A DNA stretch of 64,000 nucleotides from GAS188 sp963794475 (GTDB lineage: Bacteria; Pseudomonadota; Alphaproteobacteria; Rhizobiales; Beijerinckiaceae). The notes below the pieces were generated by a model. The model was not told where the DNA came from. It ran no database searches and worked only from the letters and a program-made list of their open reading frames with translations. The stretch covers positions 1 to 64,000 of the forward strand of contig CAWCDW010000003.1 of NCBI GenBank assembly GCA_963794475.1, read 5' to 3'. The position numbers and the translations under genes are program-made. This document shows positions 35,038 to 45,113 of this stretch, piece after piece; position 1 is the first letter of the stretch, and each line of letters begins with the position of its first letter.

Positions 35038-35645
35038 GGGGTGCCGAGCTCGGCGATGGCCTCGGCGATCGTGATCACCGGGCAGAGCGGGCGCAGCGCG
35101 GCGAGCGCCGTCTCATGCGTCTCGCGCGAGAAGGCGGCGCAGCCGTCGGCAAGGACCGTGATGTCGAAATCGCGCACATGCGCGTCGCGCACGGTCGAGG
35201 CGACGCCGCCATTGGTGACGATGCCGCAGACGTAGAGCTTCTGGATATCCGCCCTGCGCAACACCCATTCGAGCCGGCTCATGTAGAAGGCCGAATAGGC
35301 GACCTTCTCGACCGCGAAATCGACCGGTTGGAGAATGTCTACAGTCGCCTGTCCCCAGGCGCCCGGCTCGAAATCCCCTTTGCCGAGAAAAGGCCGGAGC
35401 GCCCTGAGGTGCGGCGAGATGAGAGGCTCGCCACCCTTGCCGGGAACGAGGGTGAAATGGGTCGAGACGGTGAAGCCGCCCTTCGCCCTCATGAGCTCGG
35501 CGAAGGGCTTCACGCGCCCCGGTAGGGCCGCGATCTCGGCCGCGGCGAGCCTCGCGCGGCCATAGGCGCCTTTGGGATCAATGAAATCATTCTGCAGATC
35601 GCAGATCAAAAGAGCCGTGCGGGATAGGGGAATCTTACGATTCAC
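35034..35645 (-). CDS. isochorismatase-family hydrolase (amidohydrolase, maleamate-amidase-like)
   Basis: A 203-residue protein of the cysteine hydrolase fold: TALLICDLQNDFID (catalytic Asp), a Lys in VEKVAYSAFY and a cis-peptide and cysteine region LYVCGIVTNGGVASTVRDAH, although the usual catalytic Cys position reads V-T-N-G-G, where most members have T-x-x-C. The Cys two residues earlier (VCGIVTN) is not in the usual place, which may alter activity. The GTG start (35645) overlaps the stop of hyuA as GTGA and follows GGAG. Relatives hydrolyse amides such as maleamate, N-carbamoylsarcosine and nicotinamide. Start chosen because the upstream frame is antisense to hyuA. Confidence 0.82.
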   Translation of the reverse strand: MNRKIPLSRTALLICDLQNDFIDPKGAYGRARLAAAEIAALPGRVKPFAELMRAKGGFTVSTHFTLVPGKGGEPLISPHLRALRPFLGKGDFEPGAWGQATVDILQPVDFAVEKVAYSAFYMSRLEWVLRRADIQKLYVCGIVTNGGVASTVRDAHVRDFDITVLADGCAAFSRETHETALAALRPLCPVITIAEAIAELGTP

Positions 35646-37721
35646 GCCGCGCTCCGCGTGACGATGAGGTTGCCATAATCGTCGACCTCGCCGACGAGCC
35701 CGGGGTCGACGATCGTGGTCGCGTCCGGCTGCTCGAGAATGGCAGGCCCCTCGACTCTCGCGCCGATCGCAAGATCGAGCCGCGAGAAGATCGCGGTCTC
35801 GCGCCATTCATCGTCGAACCAGACGCGGCGCGTGCCACGCCCTGCATCCGCGCCGCCCGACATCGGCGCGAGCGCCTCGAGATCGAAATGCGGCCGGCGG
35901 CCGATGGCGGCCGTGCGAAGCGTCACGATGCGAACGGGCACGCCCGGCAAAAGCCGGCTGAACTGTGAACGATAGGCGGCCTCGAAGGCGGCGCGCACGG
36001 CGGCCTCGTCGACCTGTGCCTGCCTCGCCGTCGAGCTCCGCCGGCAGCCGCGCCTGCACGGTGTGCGTCTGGCCGAGGTAATGCATGTCGAGCTCGAAGA
36101 CCGTGTCGATGCGCGAGACGGCGACGCCCGCGTTCGCCACGACGGCGCGCGCCTCGCGGCCGGTCTCGGCGAGGTGGCGATTGAGGAGCGTGGCGTCGAG
36201 CCCGTCGAGCCCAAGATTGACGGTCAGCACCTGATCGTGACGCAGGTCTGCGATGACGCAACCGAGCGCACTGGTGATGCCGGGAAAACGCGGCACGAGC
36301 ACCGATTGGAGCCCGACCTCGCGCATCAGCGCGCCCGCATGCAAAGCGCCGCCGCCGCCGAAGGGCATGAAGGTGAAGGTTGAAGGATCATGCCCGCGCT
36401 CGATCGAGACGAGGCGGATGGCGCCGGCCATGCGGGCGTTCGCGATCTTGACGATGGCTTCCGCCGCGCGCGGGGCGTCGAGCCCGAGGGGATGCCCCAC
36501 ATGCGCCAGGATAGCCTCCGTCGCCGCGCCGACGTCGAGACTCGCGAGCTTGTCGCCGATCGGGCGTTCCGCGTTGATGCGGCCGAGCACCACGTTGGCG
36601 TCGGTGAGCGTCGGGCGCGTGTTGCCGCCGCCGTAGCAGGCCGGCCCGGGAAGCGAGCCCGCGCTTTCCGGCCCCACCTGGAGGAGGCCACCCTTGTCCA
36701 CGCTCGCGATCGAGCCGCCGCCCGCTCCGATCGTCGTGATTTCGATCATGGGCGTGCGGATGACGAGGCCGAAATCGATGGTGGTCTGCGCCGAGAGTGC
36801 GGTACGGCCATCCGCGATCAGCGACACGTCGAAGGAGGTCCCGCCCAGATCGCCGGTGATCACATTCGACCGGCCCGCCGCGCGCGCGATCGCGCCCGCC
36901 GCGATGACGCCGGCCGCCGGCCCCGAAAGCGCGGTGCGCACCGGCAAGCGCCGCGCGGTCGAGGTCGCCATCACGCCGCCATTCGATTGCACGATGTGGA
37001 AATCGCCCTTGAAGCCGCCTTCCGACAAGGCAGCCTCGAGCTTGCCCAGATAGGAGCCGACGACGGGCTGGAGATAGGCGTTGAGCGCCGTCGTCGAGCT
37101 GCGCTCGAATTCGCGGATCTCCGGCAGGATCTCGCTCGAGATCGCGACGTGCTCGTTGGGCCAGATCGACCGCACGGCCTCGGCCGCGCGGCGCTCGTTC
37201 TCCGGATTGGCGAAGGCATTGATGAAGACGATGGCGACGGCCTCAGCGCCTTTTTCGATGAGCGTGCGCGCCGCCGCTCGGGCCTCTTGTGGGTCGAGAG
37301 CGGCGCGCAACGTGCCGTCGGCCAAAACGCGCTCGGCGACCTCGAGCCGCATCGAGCGCTCGACCACCGGCACGAACTCGCCCCAGAGCCCCCAGGTATG
37401 CGGCCGGTCGCGTCGACGCATCTCGAGCACGTCGCGGAATCCCTTGGTGGTGATCAGGCCGACGCGTGCGCCCTTGCGTTCGAGGAGCGCATTGGTGCCG
37501 ACTGTGGTGCCGTGGACGATCGCCCCGACGTTCGCAAGCGGCCCGAGAGCGGCGAGACCTGAGAGGAAGCCCGAGGCCTCGTCGCCGCGATGGGACGCGA
37601 CCTTGGCTATGCGGAACTCGCGCTTTGCCTCGTCATAGAGGAAAAGATCCGTGAAGGTGCCCCCCACGTCGACGCCGACGATGCTCGCCGCGCGGGAAGG
37701 GATCGTGCCGGACGCGCTCAC
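35642..37721 (-). CDS. hyuA: hydantoinase/oxoprolinase family protein, subunit A (frameshifted near 36030)
   Basis: The frame from ATG 37721 encodes about 560 residues of a HyuA/5-oxoprolinase N-terminal part, with GVDVGGTFTDLFLYD (the nucleotide-binding glycine-rich motif), HGTTVGTNALLERKGARV and TGDLGGTSFDVSLI. Near 36030 the frame shifts; the true C-terminus continues in another frame (DEAAVRAAFEAAYRSQF, GPAILEQPDATTIVDPG, ending VTRSAA) to the stop at 35642-35644. The full product would be about 690 residues, normal for the family. It acts with HyuB in ATP-dependent lactam or hydantoin opening or carboxylation. The start overlaps the hyuB stop as ATGA. One base separates a functional gene from a pseudogene. 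Confidence 0.82.
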
Positions 37722-39421
37722 GCCGCCTTGCCTCTTTTGGGCGCGACGGCAGCGCCACGCGCCTCGCCCGCGCCCTTCGCCCCGACATAGCCTTCGCGGA
37801 TGTCGCGCTCGATCCGTTCCTTCTCTCGCTCGGCAGGGTCGCCCCAGCCGCCACCGCCCGGCGTCTCGAGGCGCACCTTCTGCCCCTTGCGGATGCGAAC
37901 CCCCGTCACCTTGGAGACGAGCGGCGCTGTCGCTTCTCCTTCATCCGTTTCCCAGAGGAAGCGGTTGAGCGCCGCCTCGCCGCCGCCCGCGACGCCGAAC
38001 GGCGCAAAGCGCCCGCGCTCGCCGAGCAGGAACACCTCCGCCCCGTTCTCGTCGAGAGCCTCGATCTCGTAGATCGCGCCGAGCCCGCCGCGATGCCGGC
38101 CAGGGCCGCCGCTGTCGGAACGCAGCGCCCATTGCGTGAACATCACCGGGTAGGCGGCCTCGAGAATCTCGAGCGGCGGCATGGTCGCCGTCGATATGGC
38201 GTTGTTGCCATGGTTGAGGCCATCACCTTTTGGATTGCCGCCGAGCCCGCCGCCGAAGAACATCGACATCACCCAGCGCGTCCCATTGGCGCGGTATCCG
38301 GCGAGCGAGAGCGCGTTGATGGTGCCGAAGAACGCCGCCGTCGCGAGCTTGGGATCGGCCTTGGCGATCGCGCCGAAGACGACGCCGATCATCCGCAGGA
38401 TCGTCTCCGTGTAGCCGCCCACCGGTTTCGGGGCCGACACGCCAAGCAGCGTCGTCTCGGGGATCACGAAATCGATCGGCACGAGGCAGCCGGAATTTGC
38501 GGGGACATCGGTGAAGATGTGCTTGAGCGCCACGTAGCAACAGGCGACCGCGGTCGAGCGCGCGATGTTGAGCGGCCCGGCGCAGGGCGGCGAGGAGCGC
38601 GAGAAATCGAGCGTCATCCTGTCGCCGCTGATCGTGAGATCGAGCGCGATGGTGAGCCGCGCTTCGCTCACCCCGTCATTGTCGAGATAATCCTCGAAGG
38701 AATAGGTGCCGTCGGGCAAGGCCCTGATGTTTTCGCGCATGAGCGCCTCGGCGCGTTGGCCGAAGGTGTCGAGCGCCGCCGTCACCGTCTCCTCGCCGTA
38801 ATCGTCGAGGAGCGCGTGAACGCGCCGCTCGCCGAGATCGAGCGCGTTGATCTGCCCGTTGAGGTCCCCGTAATTCGATTGCGGCACGCGGCTGTTGGCG
38901 TCAAGGATCGCGAGAATGTCCTCGTTCATCCGCCCCTTCGCGATCAGCTTCACGGGCGGAATGCGCACACCCTCCTGGAAGCTTTCCGTCGCCGAGGCGT
39001 TGAAGCCGCCCGGCACATTGCCGCCGATGTCGAGCCAATGACCGACGGAGGCGAGCCAAGCGAAGACCTTGCCCCGCCGCCAGATCGGCCGCACCAAGCG
39101 GAAATCATTGAGATGCGTGCCCCCTTGATAAGGGTCGTTGAAGAGAAAAGTATCGCCCTCTTCCAAGCCGCCTTCTCTTGCGACCTTGTCGATCACGGCC
39201 TTCACGGCAAACGACATCGCGCCGACAAAGATCGGCAGGCCCTTCGAGCCTTGCACCAAGGTCGCCCCCGTCTCGGCATGATAAAGCCCATGGCAAGCGT
39301 CGCGCGCCTCCGCGATGATCGGGTTGAAGGCCGAGCGATAGAGCGTCGCGTCCATCTCGTCGGCGATCTGCTCGAGCCGTCCCTTGAGCACGGCGAGCGT
39401 GACAGGATCGATCGCGGTCAT
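37718..39421 (-). CDS. hyuB: hydantoinase/oxoprolinase family protein, subunit B
   Basis: A 567-residue HyuB protein: it begins MTAIDPVTLAVLKGRLEQIADEM with the typical family start, then RSAFNPIIAEARDACHGLY and FNDPYQGGTHLNDF (metal-binding Asp and His), and ends with the glycine-rich segment VRLETPGGGGWGDP. Together with HyuA it forms an ATP-dependent enzyme that opens a lactam, hydantoin or similar ring or carboxylates a ketone; which one cannot be told from sequence. Both flanking genes overlap it by four bases, so the operon is ICL-type lyase, hyuB, hyuA, amidase, flavoprotein. This is a complete and well-preserved gene. Confidence 0.88.
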   Translation of the reverse strand: MTAIDPVTLAVLKGRLEQIADEMDATLYRSAFNPIIAEARDACHGLYHAETGATLVQGSKGLPIFVGAMSFAVKAVIDKVAREGGLEEGDTFLFNDPYQGGTHLNDFRLVRPIWRRGKVFAWLASVGHWLDIGGNVPGGFNASATESFQEGVRIPPVKLIAKGRMNEDILAILDANSRVPQSNYGDLNGQINALDLGERRVHALLDDYGEETVTAALDTFGQRAEALMRENIRALPDGTYSFEDYLDNDGVSEARLTIALDLTISGDRMTLDFSRSSPPCAGPLNIARSTAVACCYVALKHIFTDVPANSGCLVPIDFVIPETTLLGVSAPKPVGGYTETILRMIGVVFGAIAKADPKLATAAFFGTINALSLAGYRANGTRWVMSMFFGGGLGGNPKGDGLNHGNNAISTATMPPLEILEAAYPVMFTQWALRSDSGGPGRHRGGLGAIYEIEALDENGAEVFLLGERGRFAPFGVAGGGEAALNRFLWETDEGEATAPLVSKVTGVRIRKGQKVRLETPGGGGWGDPAEREKERIERDIREGYVGAKGAGEARGAAVAPKRGKAA

Positions 39422-40323
39422 GCCTTCGCCTTCACCGGTCGAGCGGCAGGCGAGATCGGTGCGCCTTCATAGGAACGGCCGCGCTCGAGCAGGGCCTTGG
39501 TGCCCAGGAGATCGTTGAGCGCCTCGAAATCGAACATGCGGTCGCGGAAGGCGTCGGTCACGCCGTCGCGCGCCAGCACTTCATAGAAGGCTTGCGCCGT
39601 GCGGGCGATGGCGCGCACGACGCCGCCGGGGAAGATGACGAGGCGAAAGCCGAGCCCTTCCAGCTCTTGCGCCGAGAGGACTGGCGTCTGCCCGCCCTCG
39701 ACCATGTTGGCCATGAGCGGCAAACGATCCCCGAGAGCGGATTTGATCGCGCCGAGCTGCTCGCGCGTCCTCGGCGCCTCGACGAAAAGCACGTCGGCGC
39801 CCGAGCTGGCATAGAGTCGCGCGCGCTCTGCTGCCGCCTCGAAGCCCTCGCTCGCGACGGCGTCGGTGCGCGCGATGATCAGCGTCTTGTCGCTGCGGCG
39901 CGCGTCGACGGCGGCGCGGAGCTTACCCGCCATCTCACCTGCCGCAATCAGCATCTTGTCGGAGAGATGGCCGCAGCGCTTCGGGAACGTCTGGTCCTCG
40001 AGCTGAATCGCCGAGGCGCCGGCCTGCTCGAAAGCGCGCACCGTGCGCGCGACATTGAGCGCGTTGCCGTAGCCGGTGTCGCCGTCGACGATGATCGGCG
40101 CCTCGATGCGCTCGCGCACGAGGCTCAGCGTCTCGGCGACTTCCGCCATCGAGACGAGGCCGATGTCGGGGGCGCCGAGCCGCGTATAGGCGATGGCGGC
40201 GCCGGAAAGATACACGGCCTCGAAGCCCGAGCGCACGGCGAGCGAGGCGGTGAGCGCATCATAGACGCCGGGCGCGACGACGATGCGTCCTTGCGACAGG
40301 CGGTGCTTGAAATCGATGGTCAT
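39418..40323 (-). CDS. isocitrate lyase/PEP mutase superfamily lyase
   Basis: A 301-residue protein of the isocitrate lyase/PEP mutase superfamily. The substrate loop is VYLSGAAIAY, the metal-binding acidic pair is in VDGDTGYGN, and the KRCGH catalytic motif (QTFPKRCGHLSDK) marks it as a lyase (methylisocitrate, dimethylmalate or related), since mutases and hydrolases lack the Cys. Start ATG 40323 follows GGAGGACCG. The stop overlaps the hyuB start. Members cleave a 2-hydroxy-succinate-like acid into pyruvate and a carboxylate; in Eubacterium the relative 2,3-dimethylmalate lyase follows a LeuCD-type hydratase, and such a hydratase is divergent here. Confidence 0.87.
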   Translation of the reverse strand: MTIDFKHRLSQGRIVVAPGVYDALTASLAVRSGFEAVYLSGAAIAYTRLGAPDIGLVSMAEVAETLSLVRERIEAPIIVDGDTGYGNALNVARTVRAFEQAGASAIQLEDQTFPKRCGHLSDKMLIAAGEMAGKLRAAVDARRSDKTLIIARTDAVASEGFEAAAERARLYASSGADVLFVEAPRTREQLGAIKSALGDRLPLMANMVEGGQTPVLSAQELEGLGFRLVIFPGGVVRAIARTAQAFYEVLARDGVTDAFRDRMFDFEALNDLLGTKALLERGRSYEGAPISPAARPVKAKA

Positions 40324-40453
40324 CGGTCCTCCTTGGCGGGCCCGGCCCACAGAGGGGCGGGCTCACCGTTATCGGTCGCGTTTCCGGCTGCATGGACGGC
40401 GGGGAAGGTTCTGCCGCCGCCGGTTGCGTGCCTCGGGATGACCCTCATGACGC

Positions 40454-41170
40454 TCACATCCCCAAATAGGTTTTCTGCAGCCGCGGATCGCTCATCAGTG
40501 CCTCGCCCTTGCCGGAGAGCACGACGCGGCCGTTCTCGAGCACATGCGCATAACCGGCGACCGCGAGCGACTGCACGACGTTTTGCTCGACGAGGAAGAT
40601 GGTGAGGCCGTCGGTGCCGAGACGCCGGATGAGCGCGAACATCTCCTCGACGAGGAGCGGCGAGAGGCCAAGCGAGGGCTCGTCGAGAATGAGAAAGCGC
40701 GGCTCGGCCATCAGCCCCCGGCCGATGGCGAGCATCTGCTGCTCGCCGCCCGACAGCGTGCCGGCCCGCTGCCGGCAGCGCTCCGCAAGGCGGGGAAAAT
40801 TCGTCATGACGCGCTCGCGGTTGCGAGCCCGGTTCGCCTTGGCGCGCCGATAGCTTCCGAGAACGAGGTTCTCGTCGACGCTCAGGTCCGGAAAGATGCG
40901 TCGCCCTTCCGGCACATGGACAAGGCCCATCTCGACGATCTTGGCGGGCGTGGCACGTTCGAGCGAGCGGCCGTCGAAGCGGATGCTGCCGGCGCGCGGC
41001 CGAAGAATGCCGCTCAGCACCTTGTTGAGCGTCGTCTTGCCGACGCCGTTCGAGCCCAGCATCGCGACTGTCTCGCCTGACGCGACATCGATGTCGATGC
41101 CGCGCAACACGTCGGCCGCGCCATAGCCGGCGATGAGGCCTTCGACCTCGAGGAGCGCGGCGTCAGCCAT
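40454..41170 (-). CDS. livF: branched-chain amino acid type ABC transporter ATPase
   Basis: A 238-residue ATPase with Walker A GSNGVGKTTL, signature LSGGEQQMLAIGRGL and Walker B FLILDEPSLGL, ending with the LivF-type tail SGKGEALMSDPRLQKTYLG. The ATG (41170) lies inside the livG stop region (ATGGCTGA), so the two are translationally coupled. It is the last transporter gene; a gap of about 130 bases precedes the lyase gene, which may have its own promoter. The transporter is of the LIV/urea/aromatic-acid group and its cargo is presumably the substrate of the adjacent pathway. Confidence 0.9.
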   Translation of the reverse strand: MADAALLEVEGLIAGYGAADVLRGIDIDVASGETVAMLGSNGVGKTTLNKVLSGILRPRAGSIRFDGRSLERATPAKIVEMGLVHVPEGRRIFPDLSVDENLVLGSYRRAKANRARNRERVMTNFPRLAERCRQRAGTLSGGEQQMLAIGRGLMAEPRFLILDEPSLGLSPLLVEEMFALIRRLGTDGLTIFLVEQNVVQSLAVAGYAHVLENGRVVLSGKGEALMSDPRLQKTYLGM

Positions 41171-41909
41171 TTGCCGCCTCCAGTCGCGCCGCCGCGCCCT
41201 TTCCGAGATAGGCCTCGACGACCCGCTGATCGCGCGTGACCTCGCGCGGCGGGCCATCGGCGATCATGCGGCCCTGGTTCAGCACGATGACGCGCGCGCA
41301 AAGGTGCATCACCGCCTGCATCACATGCTCGACCATGATCACGGTGACGCCATCATCGCGAATGGCGCGGATCACGGGGATGATGTCGCGCATCTCCGAA
41401 GGGTTGAGGCCGGCAAGCACCTCATCGAGCAGGAGGACTGCGGGCTCGGTCGCGAGCGCCCGGGCAAGCTCGAGACGCTTGCGGGCAGCGACGGTGAGCG
41501 AGGCCGCAGGCGTGTCGAGCATCGGCGTAAGGCCGAGCCTTGCGGCGACGCCGCGCGCCTTCACCAGCGCCTCGGCGCGCGAGCGGTGCCTCAAATGGGC
41601 GCCGACCGCGATGTTCTCGGCGACGCTCAACCGGGCGAAGGGCTGCACGATCTGAAAGGTGCGCGCGATGCCGAGCACCGCCCTGCGGTCCGGCGAAAGA
41701 TCGGTAACCGTCTCGCCACGAAAAAGAATATGGCCGAGGCTCGGCCGCTCGAAGCCCGAAATCAGCGAGAAAAGCGTGGTCTTGCCGGCTCCGTTCGGGC
41801 CGATGAGCCCGGTGATGCCGCCGGCCTCGATCGACACGGAGACATCCTCGACGGCGGTGAGCCCTTCGAAGCGCTTGGTGAGGCCTTGCGTTTCCAGGAC
41901 GGGCGTCAC
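41163..41909 (-). CDS. livG: branched-chain amino acid type ABC transporter ATPase
   Basis: A 248-residue ATPase with Walker A GPNGAGKTTL, the LivG-specific region VTDLSPDRRAVLGIARTFQIVQPF between Walker A and the signature, a shortened signature TVAARKRLELARAL, and Walker B VLLLDEVLAGLNPSE. The missing Ser-Gly-Gly in the signature (usual LSYGQQRRLEIARAL) is notable: TVAARKRLELARAL is seen in this group. Its start at 41909 overlaps the livM stop as ATGA. It forms a heterodimeric ATPase pair with LivF. Confidence 0.9.
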   Translation of the reverse strand: MTPVLETQGLTKRFEGLTAVEDVSVSIEAGGITGLIGPNGAGKTTLFSLISGFERPSLGHILFRGETVTDLSPDRRAVLGIARTFQIVQPFARLSVAENIAVGAHLRHRSRAEALVKARGVAARLGLTPMLDTPAASLTVAARKRLELARALATEPAVLLLDEVLAGLNPSEMRDIIPVIRAIRDDGVTVIMVEHVMQAVMHLCARVIVLNQGRMIADGPPREVTRDQRVVEAYLGKGAAARLEAANG

Positions 41910-42885
41910 GGCGCAACCTCGACCGGCTTTCGCTGAGCATGCTGCCCCAAGGCTTGTGCGAGGCTTGAGACGCCGCCGCGCGCGAAGGCGATGATGAGGA
42001 TGAGGAAAACGCCGAAGAGCGCCATGTCCGCGCCCGGAAGCCCGCCGAGCAGCCAGCGCGCGAGCTCGCCGAGCTCATGCAGCGCGATCGCGCCGACGAG
42101 GGGGCCGAACACGGTGCCGATCCCGCCGATGATCGGCGCGAGCAGCGCTTCGATCGAGACCGAGGCGCCGAATCCGAGCTCAGGATTGATGAGGAGGAAG
42201 TACTGCACATAAAAGGCGCCGGCCGCGGCCGTGAACGCGGCCGAGAGGGTGATAGCCTGAAGCTTCACCTTGAGCGTGTCGACACCAAGCGCTCTCGCGG
42301 CACTCTCATTTTCGCGGATGGCGACGAGATAGGCGCCAAACCGCGAGCGTTCGATGGCACGCGTCGTGAGGAGGGCGATGCCGACGAGCGCCACCGCGAC
42401 CTCGCAATAGGCCGCACGGCTCGCAAATTGAAGATTGCCTGGCCGCGTATCGAGCTTGAGCAAGACGCCGGCCGCTCCATTGAAGAAGGAGGAGGCGTTG
42501 ACGACGATGCGGAAGACTTCTGCGAAGGCGAGCGTGACGAGCGCGAAGTAGGAGCCGCGCAACCCCGAGCGGAAGCTGAGGAAGCCGATGATGGCGCCGA
42601 TCGCGGCGCCGATCGCGACCGCGGAGGCGAAGGCGACCCAGGCGTTGACGCCAAAGCGTTGCTGCAACAGCGCGCAGGCATAGGCGCCGGCGCCGAAGAA
42701 GGCCGCGTGGCCGAAAGAGAATTGGCCCCCATAGCCGCCAAGAAGATTCCAACCCTGGCCGGCGAGCGCCACAATCAAGGTGACGACCATGCCGTTGAGC
42801 AGGATGTTGGACGGGTCGCGAGCGGCAAGAGGGCGCCGAGCGCGAGCACGGCAAGGATCGGCGCATAGGCGCGCGTCGCGCTCAC
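41906..42885 (-). CDS. livM: branched-chain amino acid type ABC permease, frameshifted near the start
   Basis: From 42790 downstream the frame encodes 294 residues of a complete LivM membrane domain (NLLGGYGGQFSFGHAAFFGAGAY, GLRGSYFALVTLAFAEVFR and the EAA-like loop AIRENESAARALGVDTLKVK). The N-terminus (SATRAYAPILAVLALGALLPLA) is in another frame beginning with GTG at 42885, which overlaps the livH stop as GTGA. A one-base deletion or insertion near 42810 joins them. The gene would be about 325 residues when corrected. A product started internally at 42790 would lack the first membrane helix, so it is probably inactive as read, or the base is an error. Confidence 0.82.
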
Positions 42886-43753
42886 GCGCGGGCTCCGAAA
42901 AGGCCGGTCGGTCGCAGGAGAAGCATCACGATGAAGAGCACGAAGATGCCGAGTTGGCCCAGGCTCTCGCCGAAGAAAAGGCCCGTCAGGCTCTCGATGA
43001 TGCCGATGACGAGGCCGCCGATCAGCGCGCCCGGCACCGAGCCCATGCCCCCGAAGACCACGACGGTGAAGGCGACCAGCACATAGGCGTCGCCGACGCG
43101 CGGATTGACGTAATAGCTCGGCAAGAGAAGGCAGGCGGCGATCGCGAGGCAAGCTGCGCCGATGCCGAATGTGACGGCGTAGATATGGGCGACGTCAATG
43201 CCCATGAGCGTCGCGCCGTAGCGCTCCTTGGAGACGGCGCGGATGGCTTTGCCCGGTGTCGGTGTGGCGCAGCACGAACCACAGCGCCGCGGAAACGAGA
43301 CAGGCGGCCACGAAGGCGACGACACGCGGCAGCGGCAGAAAGACGAGGCCGAGATCAAGGCTCGCGAAGCCATAAGGAACGTCGATCGAGCGGGTGTCGG
43401 AGTGGAAGGCGGTGAGGAGCGCATTCTCGATCACGATCGACAGGCCGAGCGTGACGAGGAGCACGTTCTGGTCCTCGCCATGGCTCGCGGGCGAGATGAC
43501 GAAGCGTTGCGTCGCGTATCCCGCGGCGAAGAACAGCGGGGCAAGGCCGATGAGCGCGACATAAGGATCGATGCCGGCGATCCAGGCGAAATAGGCGGCG
43601 AACAGGGCGGCCGATCAGGATCGCCCCATGGGCGAAGTTGATGATGTGCAGCACGCCGTAAACCAGCGTCAGCCCGACCGCGACCAGCGCATAGACCGCG
43701 CCGGTCATCAGCCCGTTCAGCACGGCGGCAAGGAGGATATCGGGGGCGAGCAT
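42882..43753 (-). CDS. livH: branched-chain amino acid type ABC permease, two frameshifts
   Basis: Three frames carry one LivH protein. From ATG 43753 comes MLAPDILLAAVLNGLMTGAVYALVAVGL up to FAHGAILIG near 43610; the next part (FAAYFAWIAGIDP and VLLVTLGLSIVIENALL) is in a second frame to about 43255; the last part (KAIRAVSKERYGATLMGID and FGGMGSVPGALIGGL, ending LFGARA) is in a third. Both joints fit a single extra base (GGCCGCC near 43610; CCGGGCAAA near 43255). It is placed between the binding-protein gene and livM and overlaps livM. Ten or so hydrophobic segments are present in the restored protein. Confidence 0.8.
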
Positions 43754-43889
43754 CAAGGGCAGCCCGTCGCGCGACAAACCGCACCCGCGAAGCCCTTGCG
43801 ACCGTCTTCGCGGCGCGCGCCGATCCGCCCGTTTTCAATCGGTGAAGGAAGCGGGCGCGATCCGGCCATGTTATTTTCCTGCCCGGCTT

Positions 43890-45113
43890 TCACGCCGGGA
43901 CAGGGAAGACCGGCTTCGCATCGGCGAAGGCGTCGGGGAAGATCACCTTGATGTCGTTGCCCTGCATCTGGAGATTGACGGGCGCCGCGCCCTGGTTCTG
44001 GCCGTCCACGAAGCGGGTCGGCCCGTAAGGCATGATGTGGCCGGAGAAGCTCGATGCGGCGAGCGCCTCGGTGATCTTGACCCGATCGGTGGATTCGGCC
44101 CGCTCGATGGCGTCCGCAAGGAGGAGCACGCAGGAATAGTTGAGCGCCATGTTGTAGGTGAAGAATTTGCCTTGCGCCTCCACCTGCTTGCGCAGCGCGA
44201 GCGCCGCCTCCTTGCGAGGGTCCCACCAATGGTTGCAGTCCATCACATATTGGGCGGCTTCGGGCAATTCCTTGAAGAAGCGGAAGTTCGAGGCCGCTCC
44301 GTTAAGGATGGAGTAGATGCCTTTCGGCTTGATGCGCTGTTGCTGCATGGTGCGCGCCAAAAGCACGAACTCGCCATAATAGCTCGAGGGGATGAGGAGA
44401 TCGGGGTTCTTCGCCTTGATTTGCAGCGCCACATTCGACATGTCGCGCGCCGGCGTCGGATGCGCGATGGTGTCGAGGATCTCGAAGCCGCGGTTCGGCA
44501 GCTCGGCCTGAAGCAGCTTGGCGAGCCCCGAGCCGAAGAGGCCGTCCTCATGCACGAGGATGACGGTCTTGGCCGGCTTGCCGGCCGCGTCATTGAGCTT
44601 CACGAGATTGTCGAGCGCCGTATGCGAGACGACGCCGAAGCCGGGCGCGAAGCGGAAGGTGTTCTTCAGGCCCCGCTGGACGATCGCGTCCGTCACGCCG
44701 ACATCGACGATATAGGGAAGCTCGTAACGGGCGGCGGCCTGGGTCGCGGCGAGGCAAATCGGGCTCGCAAAGCCGCCGACGATCGCGACCACCCCCTCGT
44801 TGTTGAGGCGCTCGACCTCAGCGGTGCCGCCTTCGGGCGTCGACCTGGCATCGCCCTGCACCATCTCGAGCTTGGCGCCGCCGAGCGATTTGATGCCGCC
44901 GCCATCGTTGATCGCCTTGATCGCGGCCTCGGAGCCCATCAGCCCCTGCTGCCCATCGAAGGCGAGGGCGCCGGTGAGCGGCTGCAGGATACCGATCTTG
45001 ATCGCCGCCGCTTGCGCCCGAACGACAGAGGGCGCCGCGAGCGCGGCCGCCGCGGCGGAGCCCGTCGCGAGAAGCCGGCGGCGGGTCCATCTCAAGTCGA
45101 GGCCATACGTCAT
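43890..45113 (-). CDS. branched-chain type ABC transporter substrate-binding protein (Tat signal)
   Basis: A 407-residue periplasmic binding protein of the LivK/aromatic-acid type. The N-terminus has a twin-arginine motif (TRRRLLATGSAAAAALAAPSV) followed by a hydrophobic core and a probable cleavage after RAQA. The mature part shows KIGILQPLTGALAFDG, VVAIVGGFASPICLAA and FGVVSHTALDNLVKL. The ATG start (45113) follows GGGAGAGCGAA and overlaps the GntR gene stop as ATGA. It lies about 136 bases before livH. Binding proteins of this type recognise amino acids, amides or aromatic and aliphatic carboxylates. Confidence 0.87.
   Translation of the reverse strand: MTYGLDLRWTRRRLLATGSAAAAALAAPSVVRAQAAAIKIGILQPLTGALAFDGQQGLMGSEAAIKAINDGGGIKSLGGAKLEMVQGDARSTPEGGTAEVERLNNEGVVAIVGGFASPICLAATQAAARYELPYIVDVGVTDAIVQRGLKNTFRFAPGFGVVSHTALDNLVKLNDAAGKPAKTVILVHEDGLFGSGLAKLLQAELPNRGFEILDTIAHPTPARDMSNVALQIKAKNPDLLIPSSYYGEFVLLARTMQQQRIKPKGIYSILNGAASNFRFFKELPEAAQYVMDCNHWWDPRKEAALALRKQVEAQGKFFTYNMALNYSCVLLLADAIERAESTDRVKITEALAASSFSGHIMPYGPTRFVDGQNQGAAPVNLQMQGNDIKVIFPDAFADAKPVFPVPA

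Noticed and set aside
36390..37562. Long plus-strand open frame inside hyuA
   Set aside because: Shadow of the HyuA coding strand; composition and lack of motifs exclude a real gene.
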